Assembly (NCBI RefSeq): GCF_900109775.1
Contig: NZ_FOAX01000003.1
Span: forward strand, 620,001 to 684,000
Source: Pseudoxanthomonas sp. GM95
GTDB taxonomy: Bacteria > Pseudomonadota > Gammaproteobacteria > Xanthomonadales > Xanthomonadaceae
Reading direction: 5' to 3'
DNA: 64,000 nucleotides
The notes beneath the pieces are model-generated. The model saw only the letters and a program-made list of their open reading frames with translations, was not told the DNA's origin and ran no database searches. Position numbers and translations under genes: made by a program. Of the stretch, positions 26,459-34,776 are shown piece by piece. Position 1 is the first letter of the stretch; the number at the start of each line of letters is the position of its first letter.

Positions 26459-27673
26459 ATGTCACGCGGCATCCCCTTGGCCTTGCTGGCCCTCACCCTC
26501 GGCGCGTTCGCCATCGGCACCACCGAGTTCGTCACCGTCGGGCTGATCCCGACCATCGCCGCCGACCTGCGGGTCAGCCTGCCCTCGGCCGGCCTGCTGG
26601 TGTCGCTGTACGCGCTGGGCGTGGCGATCGGCGCGCCGGTGCTGACCGCGCTCACCGGCAAGGTGCCGCGCAAGACCCTGCTGGTTGCGCTGATGGCGCT
26701 GTTCACCGCGGGCAACCTGGTGGCGTGGCTGGCACCGGGCTATGGCTCGTTGATCGTGGCGCGGGTGCTGACCGGGCTGGCGCACGGAGTGTTCTTCTCG
26801 ATCGGCTCGATCATCGCCACCTCGGTGGTGCCCAAGGACAAGGCCGCCAGCGCGATCGCGATCATGTTCACCGGCCTGACCGTGGCGCTGGTGACTGGCG
26901 TGCCGCTGGGCACCTTCATCGGCCAGCACCTGGGCTGGCGCGCGACTTTCCTGGCGGTGGCCGGCCTGGGCGTGGTCGCGTTGTTGGGCGCGGCGCTCTT
27001 CGTGCCGAAGGACATCGCCCGCAGCGCGCCGGCGACCTTTGCCCAGCAGCTCGGCGTGCTGGCCCAGCCGCGGCTGCTGCTGGTCTATGCGATCACTGCG
27101 CTGGGTTACGGCGGCAGCTTCCTGGCCTTCACCTACCTGGCGCCGATCCTGCAGCAGCTGAGCGGGCTCTCCGCCAACGCGGTCAGCGGCGTGCTGCTGG
27201 TCTACGGCGTGTCGGTGGCGATCGGCAACCTGTGGGGCGGCCGCCTGGCCGACCGCCGCGGTCCGATTCCGGCATTGAAGCGGATCTTCCTCGGCCTGGC
27301 GGCGGTGCTGCTGGTGCTGACCTTCACCCTGGGCAACCCGTGGCTGGTGGTGCTGACGGTGCTGGCCTGGGGCGCGGTGGCCTTCGGCAACGTGCCCGGC
27401 CTGCAGGTCTACGTGGTCAAGCAGGCCCAGCGCTTCGCCCCGCAGGCGGTGGACGTGGCCTCGGGCCTGAACATCGCCGCCTTCAACGTCGGCATCGCCC
27501 TGGGCGCCTCGCTCGGCGGCCTGGTGGTCGAACACCTCGGCCTGCGCCACACCCCGTGGATCGGCGCGCTGGTGGTGCTGGGCGCGTTCGGCCTGACCGC
27601 CCTGGCCGGGCGCCTGGATCGTCGCGAAGGCATCGGCGCCAAGGCGGAAGGTATCGCCGTCGCTGCACACTGA
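26459..27673 (+). CDS. MFS transporter, AraJ/DHA1-type exporter
   Basis: A 404-aa, 12-helix major facilitator protein. GTTEFVTVGLIPTIAADL in helix 1 and RVLTGLAHGVFFSIGSIIA in helix 4 match the AraJ/YdhP/PbuE-like group of DHA1 exporters (sugar, purine or drug efflux). The divergent LysR and the box between them suggest substrate-induced expression. A GTTGCG tandem repeat begins 28 bases after its stop. The substrate is unknown. Confidence 0.88.
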   Translation: MSRGIPLALLALTLGAFAIGTTEFVTVGLIPTIAADLRVSLPSAGLLVSLYALGVAIGAPVLTALTGKVPRKTLLVALMALFTAGNLVAWLAPGYGSLIVARVLTGLAHGVFFSIGSIIATSVVPKDKAASAIAIMFTGLTVALVTGVPLGTFIGQHLGWRATFLAVAGLGVVALLGAALFVPKDIARSAPATFAQQLGVLAQPRLLLVYAITALGYGGSFLAFTYLAPILQQLSGLSANAVSGVLLVYGVSVAIGNLWGGRLADRRGPIPALKRIFLGLAAVLLVLTFTLGNPWLVVLTVLAWGAVAFGNVPGLQVYVVKQAQRFAPQAVDVASGLNIAAFNVGIALGASLGGLVVEHLGLRHTPWIGALVVLGAFGLTALAGRLDRREGIGAKAEGIAVAAH

Positions 27674-27700
27674 TCACACCAACACCCGCAAGCTCGCCGT

Positions 27701-27747
27701 GTTGCGGTTGCGGTTGCGGTTGCGGTTGCGGTTGCGGTTGCGGTTGC
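27701..27747 (+). repeat. GTTGCG hexanucleotide tandem repeat
   Basis: Seven perfect GTTGCG units (27701-27742) plus GTTGC, followed by degenerate TGCTGCTGC. It lies just after the MFS gene, in non-coding DNA. Such arrays change copy number by slippage. Confidence 0.95.
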
Positions 27748-27780
27748 TGCTGCTATTGCGGTGCTCCTGATCTACCCGAG

Positions 27781-27990
27781 CCGTAAAGCGAGCCGAGCAC
27801 CGCAGACTGAAATGGCCGAAGAGGCGCGGGTGTCTGAGCGCAGCGAGTTCCCGCGCCGTGCCATTTCAGACGAGGAGCGCAGGGCACCGATGCGGCTTCT
27901 CCGCATCGGATCGCGTCCCGGCGAAGACGGTTTTGCCTACTTTTGCCAAGACAAAAGTAGGACGCGCCAAAGGCGCGGAAGCCTTTGCAT
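27781..27990 (-). repeat. Dispersed intergenic repeat, copy A (inverted relative to copy B at 43822)
   Basis: About 210 bases homologous to the reverse complement of 43822-44048. It contains a 10-bp stem CTGAAATGGC (27807-27816) / GCCATTTCAG (27860-27869) and a second stem CCTACTTTTG (27936-27945) / CAAAAGTAGG (27952-27961) with loop CCAAGA. Both stems differ from copy B by compensating changes. The gap 27674-28047 has no gene: it holds the hexamer array and this repeat. Confidence 0.85.
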
Positions 27991-28047
27991 TTGATCCATT
28001 TCTGCGAACGCCAAGCGCACGAGCAGAAAACAAAAAAGAGGAACGTC

Positions 28048-28950
28048 ATGAAACTCTTCATCACCGGCGCCAACGGATACATCGGCGGCTCCGTCGCCCA
28101 TCGCCTGCTGGCTGACGGCCACCAGATCCGTGGCCTGGTGCGTCGTTCGGACGTGGCCGAACAGCTCGCCGCCCGCGGCATCACGCCGGTGCTCGGCACG
28201 TTAGACGACAGCGACGTGCTTGCCCGCGAGGCGCGCAAGGCCGATGCCGTCATCAACGCTGCCAGCAGCGACCATCGTGCCGGGATCAGCGCCCTGCTGG
28301 CCGCGCTGCAGGATTCGGGCAAGGCCCTGATCCACACCAGCGGCTCCAGCGTGATCGGCGACGACGTGCGCGGCGATGCGCTGTCGCCGCACATCTTCGA
28401 CGAGGACACGCCCTTCATCGTCGAGGACAAGAAGCAGGCGCGTCATGCGCTGGACAACGCGATCCTGGCGGCCAGCGCGCACGGCGTGCGCAGCATCGTG
28501 CTGTGCAACACCATGATTTACGGTGCCGGGCGCGGCCTGCATCGCGACAGCGTGCAGATCCCGCCGCTGGTGAAGCAGGCGCAGAAGACTGGTGTCGTGC
28601 ACGTGGTCGGGCAGGGCATCAACCGCTGGTCCAACGTCCATATCGATGACGTGGCGGATCTGTATGCGCTTGCCTTGAAGGACGCCCCAGCGGGCGCGTT
28701 CTACTTCGTCGAAAACGGCGAGGCTTCCTACGCGGAGATCGGCCAGGCCATCGCCACGCGACTGGGGCTTGGTCCGGTGCGGTCATGGACCGTGGAAGAA
28801 GCCTCGGCCGTGTGGGGCGAAGGCCATGCGCGCTATTCGTTCGGCTCCAACAGCCGGGTGCGCGCCAAGCGCGCACGGGCCGAGCTGGGCTGGAACCCGC
28901 AGCACGCATCGGTCACGCGCTGGATCGAAACCGAGATGCCGCTGGACTGA
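28048..28950 (+). CDS. NAD-dependent epimerase/dehydratase family (extended SDR) protein
   Basis: A 300-aa Rossmann oxidoreductase with GANGYIGG (residues 7-14). The usual YxxxK is not obvious: the equivalent segment reads HTSGSSVIG, then MIYGAGRG, which fits atypical or NmrA-like members. WSNVHIDDVADLYALAL is the family's C-terminal marker. AAAGAGGA lies before the ATG at 28048. It directly follows repeat copy A. The substrate is unknown. Confidence 0.85.
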   Translation: MKLFITGANGYIGGSVAHRLLADGHQIRGLVRRSDVAEQLAARGITPVLGTLDDSDVLAREARKADAVINAASSDHRAGISALLAALQDSGKALIHTSGSSVIGDDVRGDALSPHIFDEDTPFIVEDKKQARHALDNAILAASAHGVRSIVLCNTMIYGAGRGLHRDSVQIPPLVKQAQKTGVVHVVGQGINRWSNVHIDDVADLYALALKDAPAGAFYFVENGEASYAEIGQAIATRLGLGPVRSWTVEEASAVWGEGHARYSFGSNSRVRAKRARAELGWNPQHASVTRWIETEMPLD

Positions 28951-28960
28951 GCGCGCACAC

Positions 28961-29350
28961 CTACGCGCGCTGCAGGGTCTGCAGGAGCGTGCAGTCGCGG
29001 CGCGTGTTGCGGCTGCAGCGCGCCAGCGTCTGCTCCAGTGCATCGGCGACGCGCTGCAGGTCGGCGATGCGTTGACGGACATCCTCAAGATGGCGGCGCG
29101 CCAGCACGTCCACCTCGGCGCAGGGCTGGCTGTCGTCGCGGGCGAGCGTCAACAAGCCGCGGATCTCGTCCAGCGAAAACCCGAGGTCGCGCGCACGATG
29201 GATGAAGCCCAGTCGGGCCACATCCTCATCGCCGTAATCGCGATAGCCGCTGGTGTGCCGCGCGGGTGTCGGCACCAGGCCGATGCGCTCGTAATAGCGG
29301 ATGGTCTCCAGGTGGCAGCCGCTGGCGACGGCCGCTTCGGCGATGCGCAT
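28961..29350 (-). CDS. MerR family metal-responsive regulator (CadR/PbrR/ZntR-like)
   Basis: A 129-aa MerR protein. The N-terminal winged helix reads RIAEAAVASGCHLETIRYYERIGLVP and a long dimerization helix follows. Cysteines in SQPCAEVD, TLARCSRN and RDCTLL match the metal-binding positions of Zn/Cd/Pb sensors. The start at 29350 is the canonical one. It is divergent from a CDF metal transporter, with a MerR-type promoter between them, so it should activate the transporter when metal is bound. Confidence 0.9.
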   Translation of the reverse strand: MRIAEAAVASGCHLETIRYYERIGLVPTPARHTSGYRDYGDEDVARLGFIHRARDLGFSLDEIRGLLTLARDDSQPCAEVDVLARRHLEDVRQRIADLQRVADALEQTLARCSRNTRRDCTLLQTLQRA

Positions 29351-29352
29351 GC

Positions 29353-29383
29353 TTGACTCCGTAGTCGCTACGGACCCTAGCCT
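29353..29383 (+). promoter_or_regulatory. MerR-type promoter with 19-base spacer and central dyad
   Basis: TTGACT (29353-29358), 19-base spacer, TAGCCT (29378-29383). The spacer holds a perfect CCGTAG-TCG-CTACGG dyad (29359-29373). Overlong spacer plus dyad is the hallmark of MerR-activated promoters. The start codon at 29391 lies only 7 bases after the -10, so the transcript may be leaderless. Confidence 0.8.
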
Positions 29384-29390
29384 AGCGCGC

Positions 29391-30047
29391 ATGGACAACT
29401 GCTGCGAAAACAAAGCCACCGCCCTGCAGGGCCGCGCCAACAGCGCGGCACATCGTCGCGTGCTGTGGACCGTGCTGTGGATCAATCTGGTGCTGTTCGC
29501 CGGTGAATTCGCGGTGGGTTGGTGGGCCGACTCCAGTGCACTCCAGGCCGATTCGCTCGATGGCCTTGGCGATGCACTTGTGTATGCGCTCAGCCTGGCC
29601 GTGGCGGCGCAGAGCCTGCGACGTCGAGCCGGCGCCGCGGTGGTCAAGGGCGCGTTGCAGGCCGTCTTCGGCGTGGCAGTGCTGGTCGAGGTGGTGAGAC
29701 GCAGCGTGCTGGGTGCCGAGCCGGTGGCGCCGGTAATGATGCTCGCCGCCTGCGTGGCCTTCGTCCTCAACCTGGTCTGCTTCCGGCTGCTGACGCGCTT
29801 TCGCGCGGACGATATCAACATGCGCTCGGTGTGGCTGTGCTCGCGCAATGACTTGGTCAACAACGCCGGCGTGCTGGTGGCCGGTGCGCTGGTCGGCGTC
29901 ACCGGCAGCCGCTGGCCGGATCTGGTGATCGGGGCGCTGGTAGCAGTGCTATTCCTGCAGACTGCGGTGCAGGTGCTGCGCGATGCCTGGATTCAGTACA
30001 GTGCGCCGGAGCCTGCGCCCTTGCCCAAGCGCGGCTGCTGCGGCTGA
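29391..30047 (+). CDS. Cation diffusion facilitator-like metal exporter, short form
   Basis: A 218-aa, six-helix CDF-type transporter that would export Zn2+, Cd2+ or a similar ion. Metal-site residues lie in ADSLDGLGDAL (helix 2) and SRNDLVNNAGVL (helix 5), with D/N replacing the common H. It lacks the usual cytoplasmic C-terminal domain, but has Cys pairs at both ends (NCCEN; GCCG). The divergent MerR gene and promoter indicate metal-induced expression. There is no ribosome site before the ATG, which fits a leaderless mRNA. Confidence 0.85.
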   Translation: MDNCCENKATALQGRANSAAHRRVLWTVLWINLVLFAGEFAVGWWADSSALQADSLDGLGDALVYALSLAVAAQSLRRRAGAAVVKGALQAVFGVAVLVEVVRRSVLGAEPVAPVMMLAACVAFVLNLVCFRLLTRFRADDINMRSVWLCSRNDLVNNAGVLVAGALVGVTGSRWPDLVIGALVAVLFLQTAVQVLRDAWIQYSAPEPAPLPKRGCCG

Positions 30048-30098
30048 TGTGTTATCGCCGGTGATTCCAAGGCCGTCGCTGCGTGCGGGCGTTGGCCT

Positions 30099-30168
30099 TG
30101 TGGGAGCCGCTTCAGCGGCGATGGACCTTTATGGTAAAAATCGATCGCTGCTGAAGCAGCTCCCACAA
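30099..30168. repeat. TGTGGGAG interspersed palindrome (two-armed copy)
   Basis: TGTGGGAGCCGCTTCAGCGG at the left and GCTGCTGAAGCAGCTCCCACA at the right form inverted arms around an AT-richer centre (TTTATGGTAAAAATC). It lies between the CDF gene and the convergent hydrolase gene and could act as a terminator for either. Confidence 0.8.
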
Positions 30169-30190
30169 TAAAAGAACTGCTTTGCAGTCG

Positions 30191-30889
30191 TCAGCGCAAC
30201 AGCCATTCGCGCAAAGCGGCGCTGACCGCGGCGGGCTGCTCCATCGGGCTCAGGTGCCCGCAGTGCGGGACCTGCACCAGCACCGCGTCGGGCAGCAATG
30301 CCGCCATCTGTTCGTGCAGGGCCGGCGGGGTGATGCCGTCGTGCTCGCCGACCAGCACCAGCGCGGGGGCATCGAAGGCGCGCAGCACGTCGCTGCCGTC
30401 TTCGCGTTCGAACGCGCTCTGACGCAGGAACACCTCGGCGCCCAGGCGCTGGGTCATGCTGCGGATGCGGGTCATCAGCACCGCGTCATCGTGGTGCGAA
30501 GCGTCGGTATACGCTCGCATCAGCGCATCACCGAAGCCGTGGAACGCGCCTTTGCGCACGGCCGCTTCCTGCGCGCGCCGCTGCTGCGCACGGGCCGGCG
30601 TGTCGGGCTGGTATGAGGTATCCAGCAGCGCCAGGCGCTGCACGCGCTGCGGCGCGATCCGCAGGATGTCCTGTGCGACATAGCCGCCCAGCGAAAACCC
30701 GGCCAACGCGAACGTCGGCGGCGCGCGGTCCAGCACCTGCTGGGCGACCGCGTGCAGGCTGTCGCCCTGGGTCAGGTCGCCGACATGGCAGTCGGCCAGG
30801 TCGGCCAGGCCATCCAGCTGCGCGCGCCACAGCTCGGCATCGTTGAGCAGGCCCGGCAGCAGGACCAGGTCCGGTCGTCCCTGACTCAT
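30191..30889 (-). CDS. Alpha/beta hydrolase
   Basis: A 232-aa cytoplasmic hydrolase: LLPGLLNDAELW (oxyanion region), nucleophile GFSLGG near residue 65, VGEHDGITPP with the acid residue, and CGHLSPMEQP with the catalytic His. The start at 30889 overlaps the tautomerase stop (ATGA). It resembles the MenH/BioH-like enzymes that lack a lid domain. Coupling to a tautomerase hints at aromatic or keto-enol substrate catabolism, but that is inference. Confidence 0.85.
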   Translation of the reverse strand: MSQGRPDLVLLPGLLNDAELWRAQLDGLADLADCHVGDLTQGDSLHAVAQQVLDRAPPTFALAGFSLGGYVAQDILRIAPQRVQRLALLDTSYQPDTPARAQQRRAQEAAVRKGAFHGFGDALMRAYTDASHHDDAVLMTRIRSMTQRLGAEVFLRQSAFEREDGSDVLRAFDAPALVLVGEHDGITPPALHEQMAALLPDAVLVQVPHCGHLSPMEQPAAVSAALREWLLR

Positions 30890-31275
30890 GCGGGATCGGC
30901 GTACTGCGCGATGCCGTTGCCGAAGGACCAGTTCTCCTTCGCCACTTCCACCAGGTTGATGACGACATCCTCGCGGCGCACGTCCAGACGCGCGTGCAGG
31001 CCATCGGCCACGGCCTTGTAGAAGGCCTGCTTCATCGCCACGGTGCGGCCGGCGTTGAGCGTCACCTGGATCACCAGGCATTCCTCGCTGCGTTCGATGC
31101 CGAGATAGGTCGCGTCGAGCATCAGCTCGGTGCTGGCGTGCTGGTGGAAGATCTGGAAGCGATCGTCCTCGGGCACGTTCAAGGTCGCGCGCATCGCGTC
31201 GTAGACCACATCGCCGACCGTGGCGCGGAAGGCGGACGTGGTGGCGGCGTGCAGATCGATCCGGACCAGGGGCAT
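30886..31275 (-). CDS. Tautomerase family protein (Tautomerase_2-like)
   Basis: A 129-aa protein beginning MPLVRIDL, which places the catalytic Pro at position 2 after Met removal. The segment DATYLGIERSEECLVIQVTLNAGRT and the later KQAFYKAVADGL match the longer tautomerase group rather than 4-oxalocrotonate tautomerase. It is coupled to the hydrolase by an ATGA overlap. The substrate is unknown. Confidence 0.87.
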   Translation of the reverse strand: MPLVRIDLHAATTSAFRATVGDVVYDAMRATLNVPEDDRFQIFHQHASTELMLDATYLGIERSEECLVIQVTLNAGRTVAMKQAFYKAVADGLHARLDVRREDVVINLVEVAKENWSFGNGIAQYADPA

Positions 31276-31387
31276 GGCGGCGCTCGTCTTGGGAAGGGAC
31301 GCACAGGCTACGCCGCGCGCGCGTGCCGCGATGTCTTGTCAGGGCAATGCTGTGTGCGATGTCGCGCGTGGGCCGCTCACGCCGATG

Positions 31388-32020
31388 TCATGCGCGGGTG
31401 GGCCGGCGCATGTCGAACATCGCTTCCGGCGTGATCCGCGCATACGCCCCCGGGCCACCGGCGCGCAGGATCGGTCCGGCCGCGGCGGTGTCGTAGATGC
31501 CGTCGACCAGATAGCGCGTGTCGATGTGCACGCCGACCACTTCGCCCAGGACCAGCCACTGGTCCAGCGTGCCGCCGGCGGCATCGGTGAGCTGGAGCAG
31601 TTGGGTGAGCCGGCATTCGAACGCGGCCGGCGTGCCTTCGACAAACGGTGCATCGACGACATGGCCGGGGATTGCGGTCAGGCCGGTGCGCTCGAACTCG
31701 TCCACGTCCGCGGCGAACGGCGCCGAGCTCTGGTTCATCTGCGCGGCCTGCGCGTGCGTGGCCAGGTTCCAGGTGAACACGCCGGTCGCCTGGATATTGC
31801 GCACGCTGTCCTTCCAGCCCGAGCTGCTGAAGCCGATGATCGGCGGACTGTCGCCGAACGCGCCAAAGAAGCTGTACGGCGCCAGGTTGCGGACGCCTTC
31901 GGGCGAGCGCGAGCCGATCCAGCCGATCGGCCGCGGCGCGACGATGGACTTGAACGGGTCGTGCGGCAGGCCGTGGCCGTCGGCCGGGCGATAGGTATGC
32001 AGCTGGCTCACGCAGGTCAT
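31388..32020 (-). CDS. Flavin reductase domain protein (FMN-binding)
   Basis: A 210-aa flavin reductase-like split-barrel protein. DPFKSIVAPRPIGWI, RNLAPYSFFGAF, PPIIGFSS, KDSVRNIQATGVFTWNLA and AAFECRLTQL follow the order of the DIM6/NTAB flavoprotein family. The start at 32020 is the closest ATG to the conserved region; another lies at 32074. Such proteins often partner monooxygenases, but none is adjacent. The 220 bases before it (32021-32240) hold nothing recognisable. Confidence 0.87.
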   Translation of the reverse strand: MTCVSQLHTYRPADGHGLPHDPFKSIVAPRPIGWIGSRSPEGVRNLAPYSFFGAFGDSPPIIGFSSSGWKDSVRNIQATGVFTWNLATHAQAAQMNQSSAPFAADVDEFERTGLTAIPGHVVDAPFVEGTPAAFECRLTQLLQLTDAAGGTLDQWLVLGEVVGVHIDTRYLVDGIYDTAAAGPILRAGGPGAYARITPEAMFDMRRPTRA

Positions 32021-32240
32021 CCGGTGCTGGATCAGGCGCGCAGCATGCACGCCGGCGCGTGGCGATGCCGGCAACGCTGCTTTCCGCGCGGATTTACTCC
32101 AGGCACGAACGCAGCTCCTTGTTGACCGCGCTGACCTCGGCGCTGCGCTTGACGGGGTTTCTTCATCGGCCGCGTGTTCCTGGCGAGATCAACGCCGGAC
32201 AAGCGGCCTGAACCTTCAGCACGATGTCGGGATCGCGGAT

Positions 32241-32987
32241 TCAGCCGCGCGGTCCCAGCACCGACGCCACGTTGCGCGCGCGCCTGTCATCGAACGGGCT
32301 GACCACCGCGAAGCTGGTGTTGCCGCGCGACCAGTACTGCGCCAGCAGCTCGCCATCGCGGCGCTGGCCCGGCTCGGGAAACCAGCCGCCCGGCCGCAGG
32401 TACACGCCGATACGCGCGCCGTTGCGGTCGGCATAGACCAGCATCGCGGCCGCCCCCTGCTCGGTGGACAGGCGCTGCCCGCCGACCAGGGTGAAGCCTT
32501 GCGCCTGCAGGTCCGGCATCGCGCCGTTGCTGCCGAAATGCACTTGCAGCCAGTCCTGCAGCTCAGCGCGCTGGCGCGGATCGAGCGTGTCGCTGGCGTC
32601 GTTCACCGCGAACAACCGATACGCCGACACCGCATCGGCCATCGGCAGGCGTGCCGAAGCGACCTGCAGCTGTTTGGCCTGCCAGCCCACGCCGGTGCCC
32701 AGGCCCAGCGACAGCAACAGGCCGGCGGCGATCCCCAGCCGCGCGCGGCGCCGGGCGCGCACGCGACGACGCAAATGGGCCGGCTCCAGCATCGGATTGG
32801 TCGGCCAGTGTTCGGGCAAGGCCTGCTGGGTGCGCAGATGTTCGGCATCGCGCTTCCATTCGGCGACCACGGCCGCGCGCTCGGGATGCGCGGCCAGCCA
32901 GCGCTCGATCTCGGCGCGGGCGTCCGCGTCGAGCTGGCCGTCGACATAGGCGTGCAGGTCGGCTTCGCTGGGGGCCAGATGGATCAT
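32241..32987 (-). CDS. Anti-sigma factor for the adjacent ECF sigma
   Basis: A 248-aa protein: a cytoplasmic anti-sigma segment (SEADLHAYVDGQLDADARAEIERWLAAHPE, a zinc-less variant of the usual pattern), one membrane segment at about 84-102 and a periplasmic domain. Its start overlaps the sigma gene stop (ATGA), so the two are made in step. It probably holds the sigma factor at the membrane until an oxidative or envelope signal releases it. Confidence 0.88.
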   Translation of the reverse strand: MIHLAPSEADLHAYVDGQLDADARAEIERWLAAHPERAAVVAEWKRDAEHLRTQQALPEHWPTNPMLEPAHLRRRVRARRRARLGIAAGLLLSLGLGTGVGWQAKQLQVASARLPMADAVSAYRLFAVNDASDTLDPRQRAELQDWLQVHFGSNGAMPDLQAQGFTLVGGQRLSTEQGAAAMLVYADRNGARIGVYLRPGGWFPEPGQRRDGELLAQYWSRGNTSFAVVSPFDDRRARNVASVLGPRG

Positions 32988-33514
32988 CGCAGCACCTTCA
33001 GCGCCGGGCGCGCGGGCTTGGGTTCGCCATCGCTTGCGGCGCGCAGCGCCTGCCGCGCACGGGCCAGGCGCGACATCACCGTGCCGATCGGCACGCCCAG
33101 CGTGTCGGCCACTTCGCGATAGCTGAAACCCTCGACGCTGACCAACAGCAGCAGCGCGCGCTGTTCGGCCGGCAGCGTGTCGAAGGCGGCCAGCGTCGCG
33201 CGCGTGGCGGCGACGCGTTCGGCCGAGGGCGCGTGCTCGGGCTCGGCCTGGCCGAACAGTTGCGCAAGCCGACGCCAGCGCTGGCTGCGGCGATGCTCGT
33301 CGACGAATTGCCGGTACAGGATCGAGAACAGCCAGCCTTGCAGCGCGTCAGGTGTGTGCCGGGTGCGGCCATGGGTGAGCGCGCGCTCCAGCGTGGCCTG
33401 GACCAGATCGTCGGCCGCGGCCGGTTCGTGCACCAGCGAGCGCGCGAACCGCCGCAGGCGCGGGATCAGCGCACGCAGCGTGGCGTCATCGAGGTCGGTG
33501 GCAGGGGCGGTCAT
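32984..33514 (-). CDS. ECF-type sigma factor
   Basis: A 176-aa sigma-70 family protein with region 2 (FARSLVHEPAAADDLVQATLERAL and GWLFSILYRQFVDEHRR) and region 4 (LPAEQRALLLLVSVEGFSYREVADTLGVPIGTVMSRLARAR). The start at 33514 gives the standard length. It is divergent from the peroxidase operon. The identical promoter motifs on both strands of the gap point to autoregulation plus control of the peroxidase/b561 genes. Confidence 0.93.
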   Translation of the reverse strand: MTAPATDLDDATLRALIPRLRRFARSLVHEPAAADDLVQATLERALTHGRTRHTPDALQGWLFSILYRQFVDEHRRSQRWRRLAQLFGQAEPEHAPSAERVAATRATLAAFDTLPAEQRALLLLVSVEGFSYREVADTLGVPIGTVMSRLARARQALRAASDGEPKPARPALKVLR

Positions 33515-33541
33515 GGGCGCGGGACAAAACGGGTCTGTGTG

Positions 33542-33569
33542 TGGGACGCGCGAGGCGACAGGGTATTCC
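33542..33569 (-). promoter_or_regulatory. ECF-type promoter driving the sigma/anti-sigma operon
   Basis: On the minus strand: GGAATA (33569-33564), 15-base spacer, CGTCCCA (33548-33542). Identical elements and spacing occur on the plus strand at 33623-33650. It lies 28 bases before the sigma ATG. Confidence 0.75.
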
Positions 33570-33622
33570 ATCGGCCTGACCTGGCCGTCACTGGCCACGT
33601 CGCAGGCTGCGGCGCAGGGCAT

Positions 33623-33650
33623 GGAATAAATCCGCGCCGGCCGCGTCCCA
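33623..33650 (+). promoter_or_regulatory. ECF-type promoter driving the peroxidase/cytochrome b561 operon
   Basis: GGAATA (33623-33628), 15-base spacer, CGTCCCA (33644-33650), 29 bases before the peroxidase ATG. It matches the minus-strand copy in both elements and in spacing. Confidence 0.75.
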
Positions 33651-33678
33651 CCTTCGACTCCCAACGCCAGGAAGCTCC

Positions 33679-34776
33679 ATGTCCCAGCCATCCCCCACAC
33701 CCGCACCTCCGGGCAAACGCAGCCCGGTGCCCGCCCTGCTGGGCATCGCCGCGATTCTCGCCGTCATCGCTGGGGCCTTCGCCTGGGTGGGTGGCTGGTT
33801 CGGCGGCAAGCTCACGCCGCAGCAGATGACCAACACCATCGAGGCCGGCAAGCCGCATCCGGGCTTCCGCCGCGCCCATACCAAGGGCGTGTGCGTGGCC
33901 GGCAGCTTCGCCCCGAGCGCACAGGCGCCGTCGCTGTCCAAGGCGCGGGTGTTCACCCAGGCCAGCACGCCGATCCTGGGCCGGCTGTCGATTGCCGGCG
34001 GCGATCCGCACGGTGCCGACAGCAAGGCGCGGGTGCGCAGCGTCGCGCTGCTGCTCAAGACCGACGACGGCCAGGAATGGCGCACGGCGATGAACAGCTT
34101 CCCGTTCTTCGTGGTCGCCACGCCGGAAGGTTTCCAGGCGCAGAACCTCGCCTCCGCGCCGGACCCGGCCACCGGCAAACCCGACCCGGACAAGATGGCC
34201 GCGTTCGTGGCCAAGTATCCGGAGGCCAAGAAGTTCCTGGCCTGGGCCAAGTCCGCGCCGTGGTCCAACAGCTGGGCCAACACGCAGTTCAATGGCGTCA
34301 ACAGCTTCTGGTTCACCAACGCGCAGGGCGAGCGGCACGCGGTGCGCTGGTCGCTGCGACCGCAGGCGCCGTTCGAAGACCTCAGCGAAGCGCAGCGCGC
34401 GCAGTCCGATGCGGATTTCCTCAGCGAGGAGTTCAACGCGCGCCTGGCCAAGGGACCGGTGAAGTGGGACCTGGTGGTGACCGAAGCGGGCGCCGGCGAT
34501 CCCATCGACGATCCCTCGCAGCCCTGGCCGGACGACCGCACCCAAGTCGTGGCCGGCACCGTGACCTTCACCGGCACCACGCCGCAGGACACCGGCGGTT
34601 GCCGCGACATCAACTACGACCCGACCGTGCTGCCCGATGGCATGGAACCGTCGAAGGATCCGATCCTGGCCGCGCGCTCGGCGGTGTACTCGGTGTCGTT
34701 CAACCGACGCGAACATGAAATCGGCACCGGCAAGGCGCCCGAGGCCACCGGCGCGGCACAGGGAGAAGCGAAATGA
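33679..34776 (+). CDS. Membrane-anchored catalase-family peroxidase (SrpA-like)
   Basis: A 365-aa member of the small catalase-related family. An N-terminal membrane segment (about 19-40) anchors it, with the heme domain probably periplasmic. HPGFRRAHTKGVCVAG carries the distal His (His67); NSFPFFVV holds the distal Asn; RSAVYSVSFNRRE near the C-terminus has the proximal Tyr/Arg pattern. It overlaps the cytochrome b561 gene by ATGA, suggesting that quinol-derived electrons feed peroxide reduction. It is transcribed from an ECF promoter shared with the sigma operon. It likely detoxifies peroxide. Confidence 0.9.
   Translation: MSQPSPTPAPPGKRSPVPALLGIAAILAVIAGAFAWVGGWFGGKLTPQQMTNTIEAGKPHPGFRRAHTKGVCVAGSFAPSAQAPSLSKARVFTQASTPILGRLSIAGGDPHGADSKARVRSVALLLKTDDGQEWRTAMNSFPFFVVATPEGFQAQNLASAPDPATGKPDPDKMAAFVAKYPEAKKFLAWAKSAPWSNSWANTQFNGVNSFWFTNAQGERHAVRWSLRPQAPFEDLSEAQRAQSDADFLSEEFNARLAKGPVKWDLVVTEAGAGDPIDDPSQPWPDDRTQVVAGTVTFTGTTPQDTGGCRDINYDPTVLPDGMEPSKDPILAARSAVYSVSFNRREHEIGTGKAPEATGAAQGEAK

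Noticed and set aside
27701..27747. GTTGCG array as a CRISPR
   Set aside because: Units are contiguous hexamers without spacers, and no cas genes are nearby.
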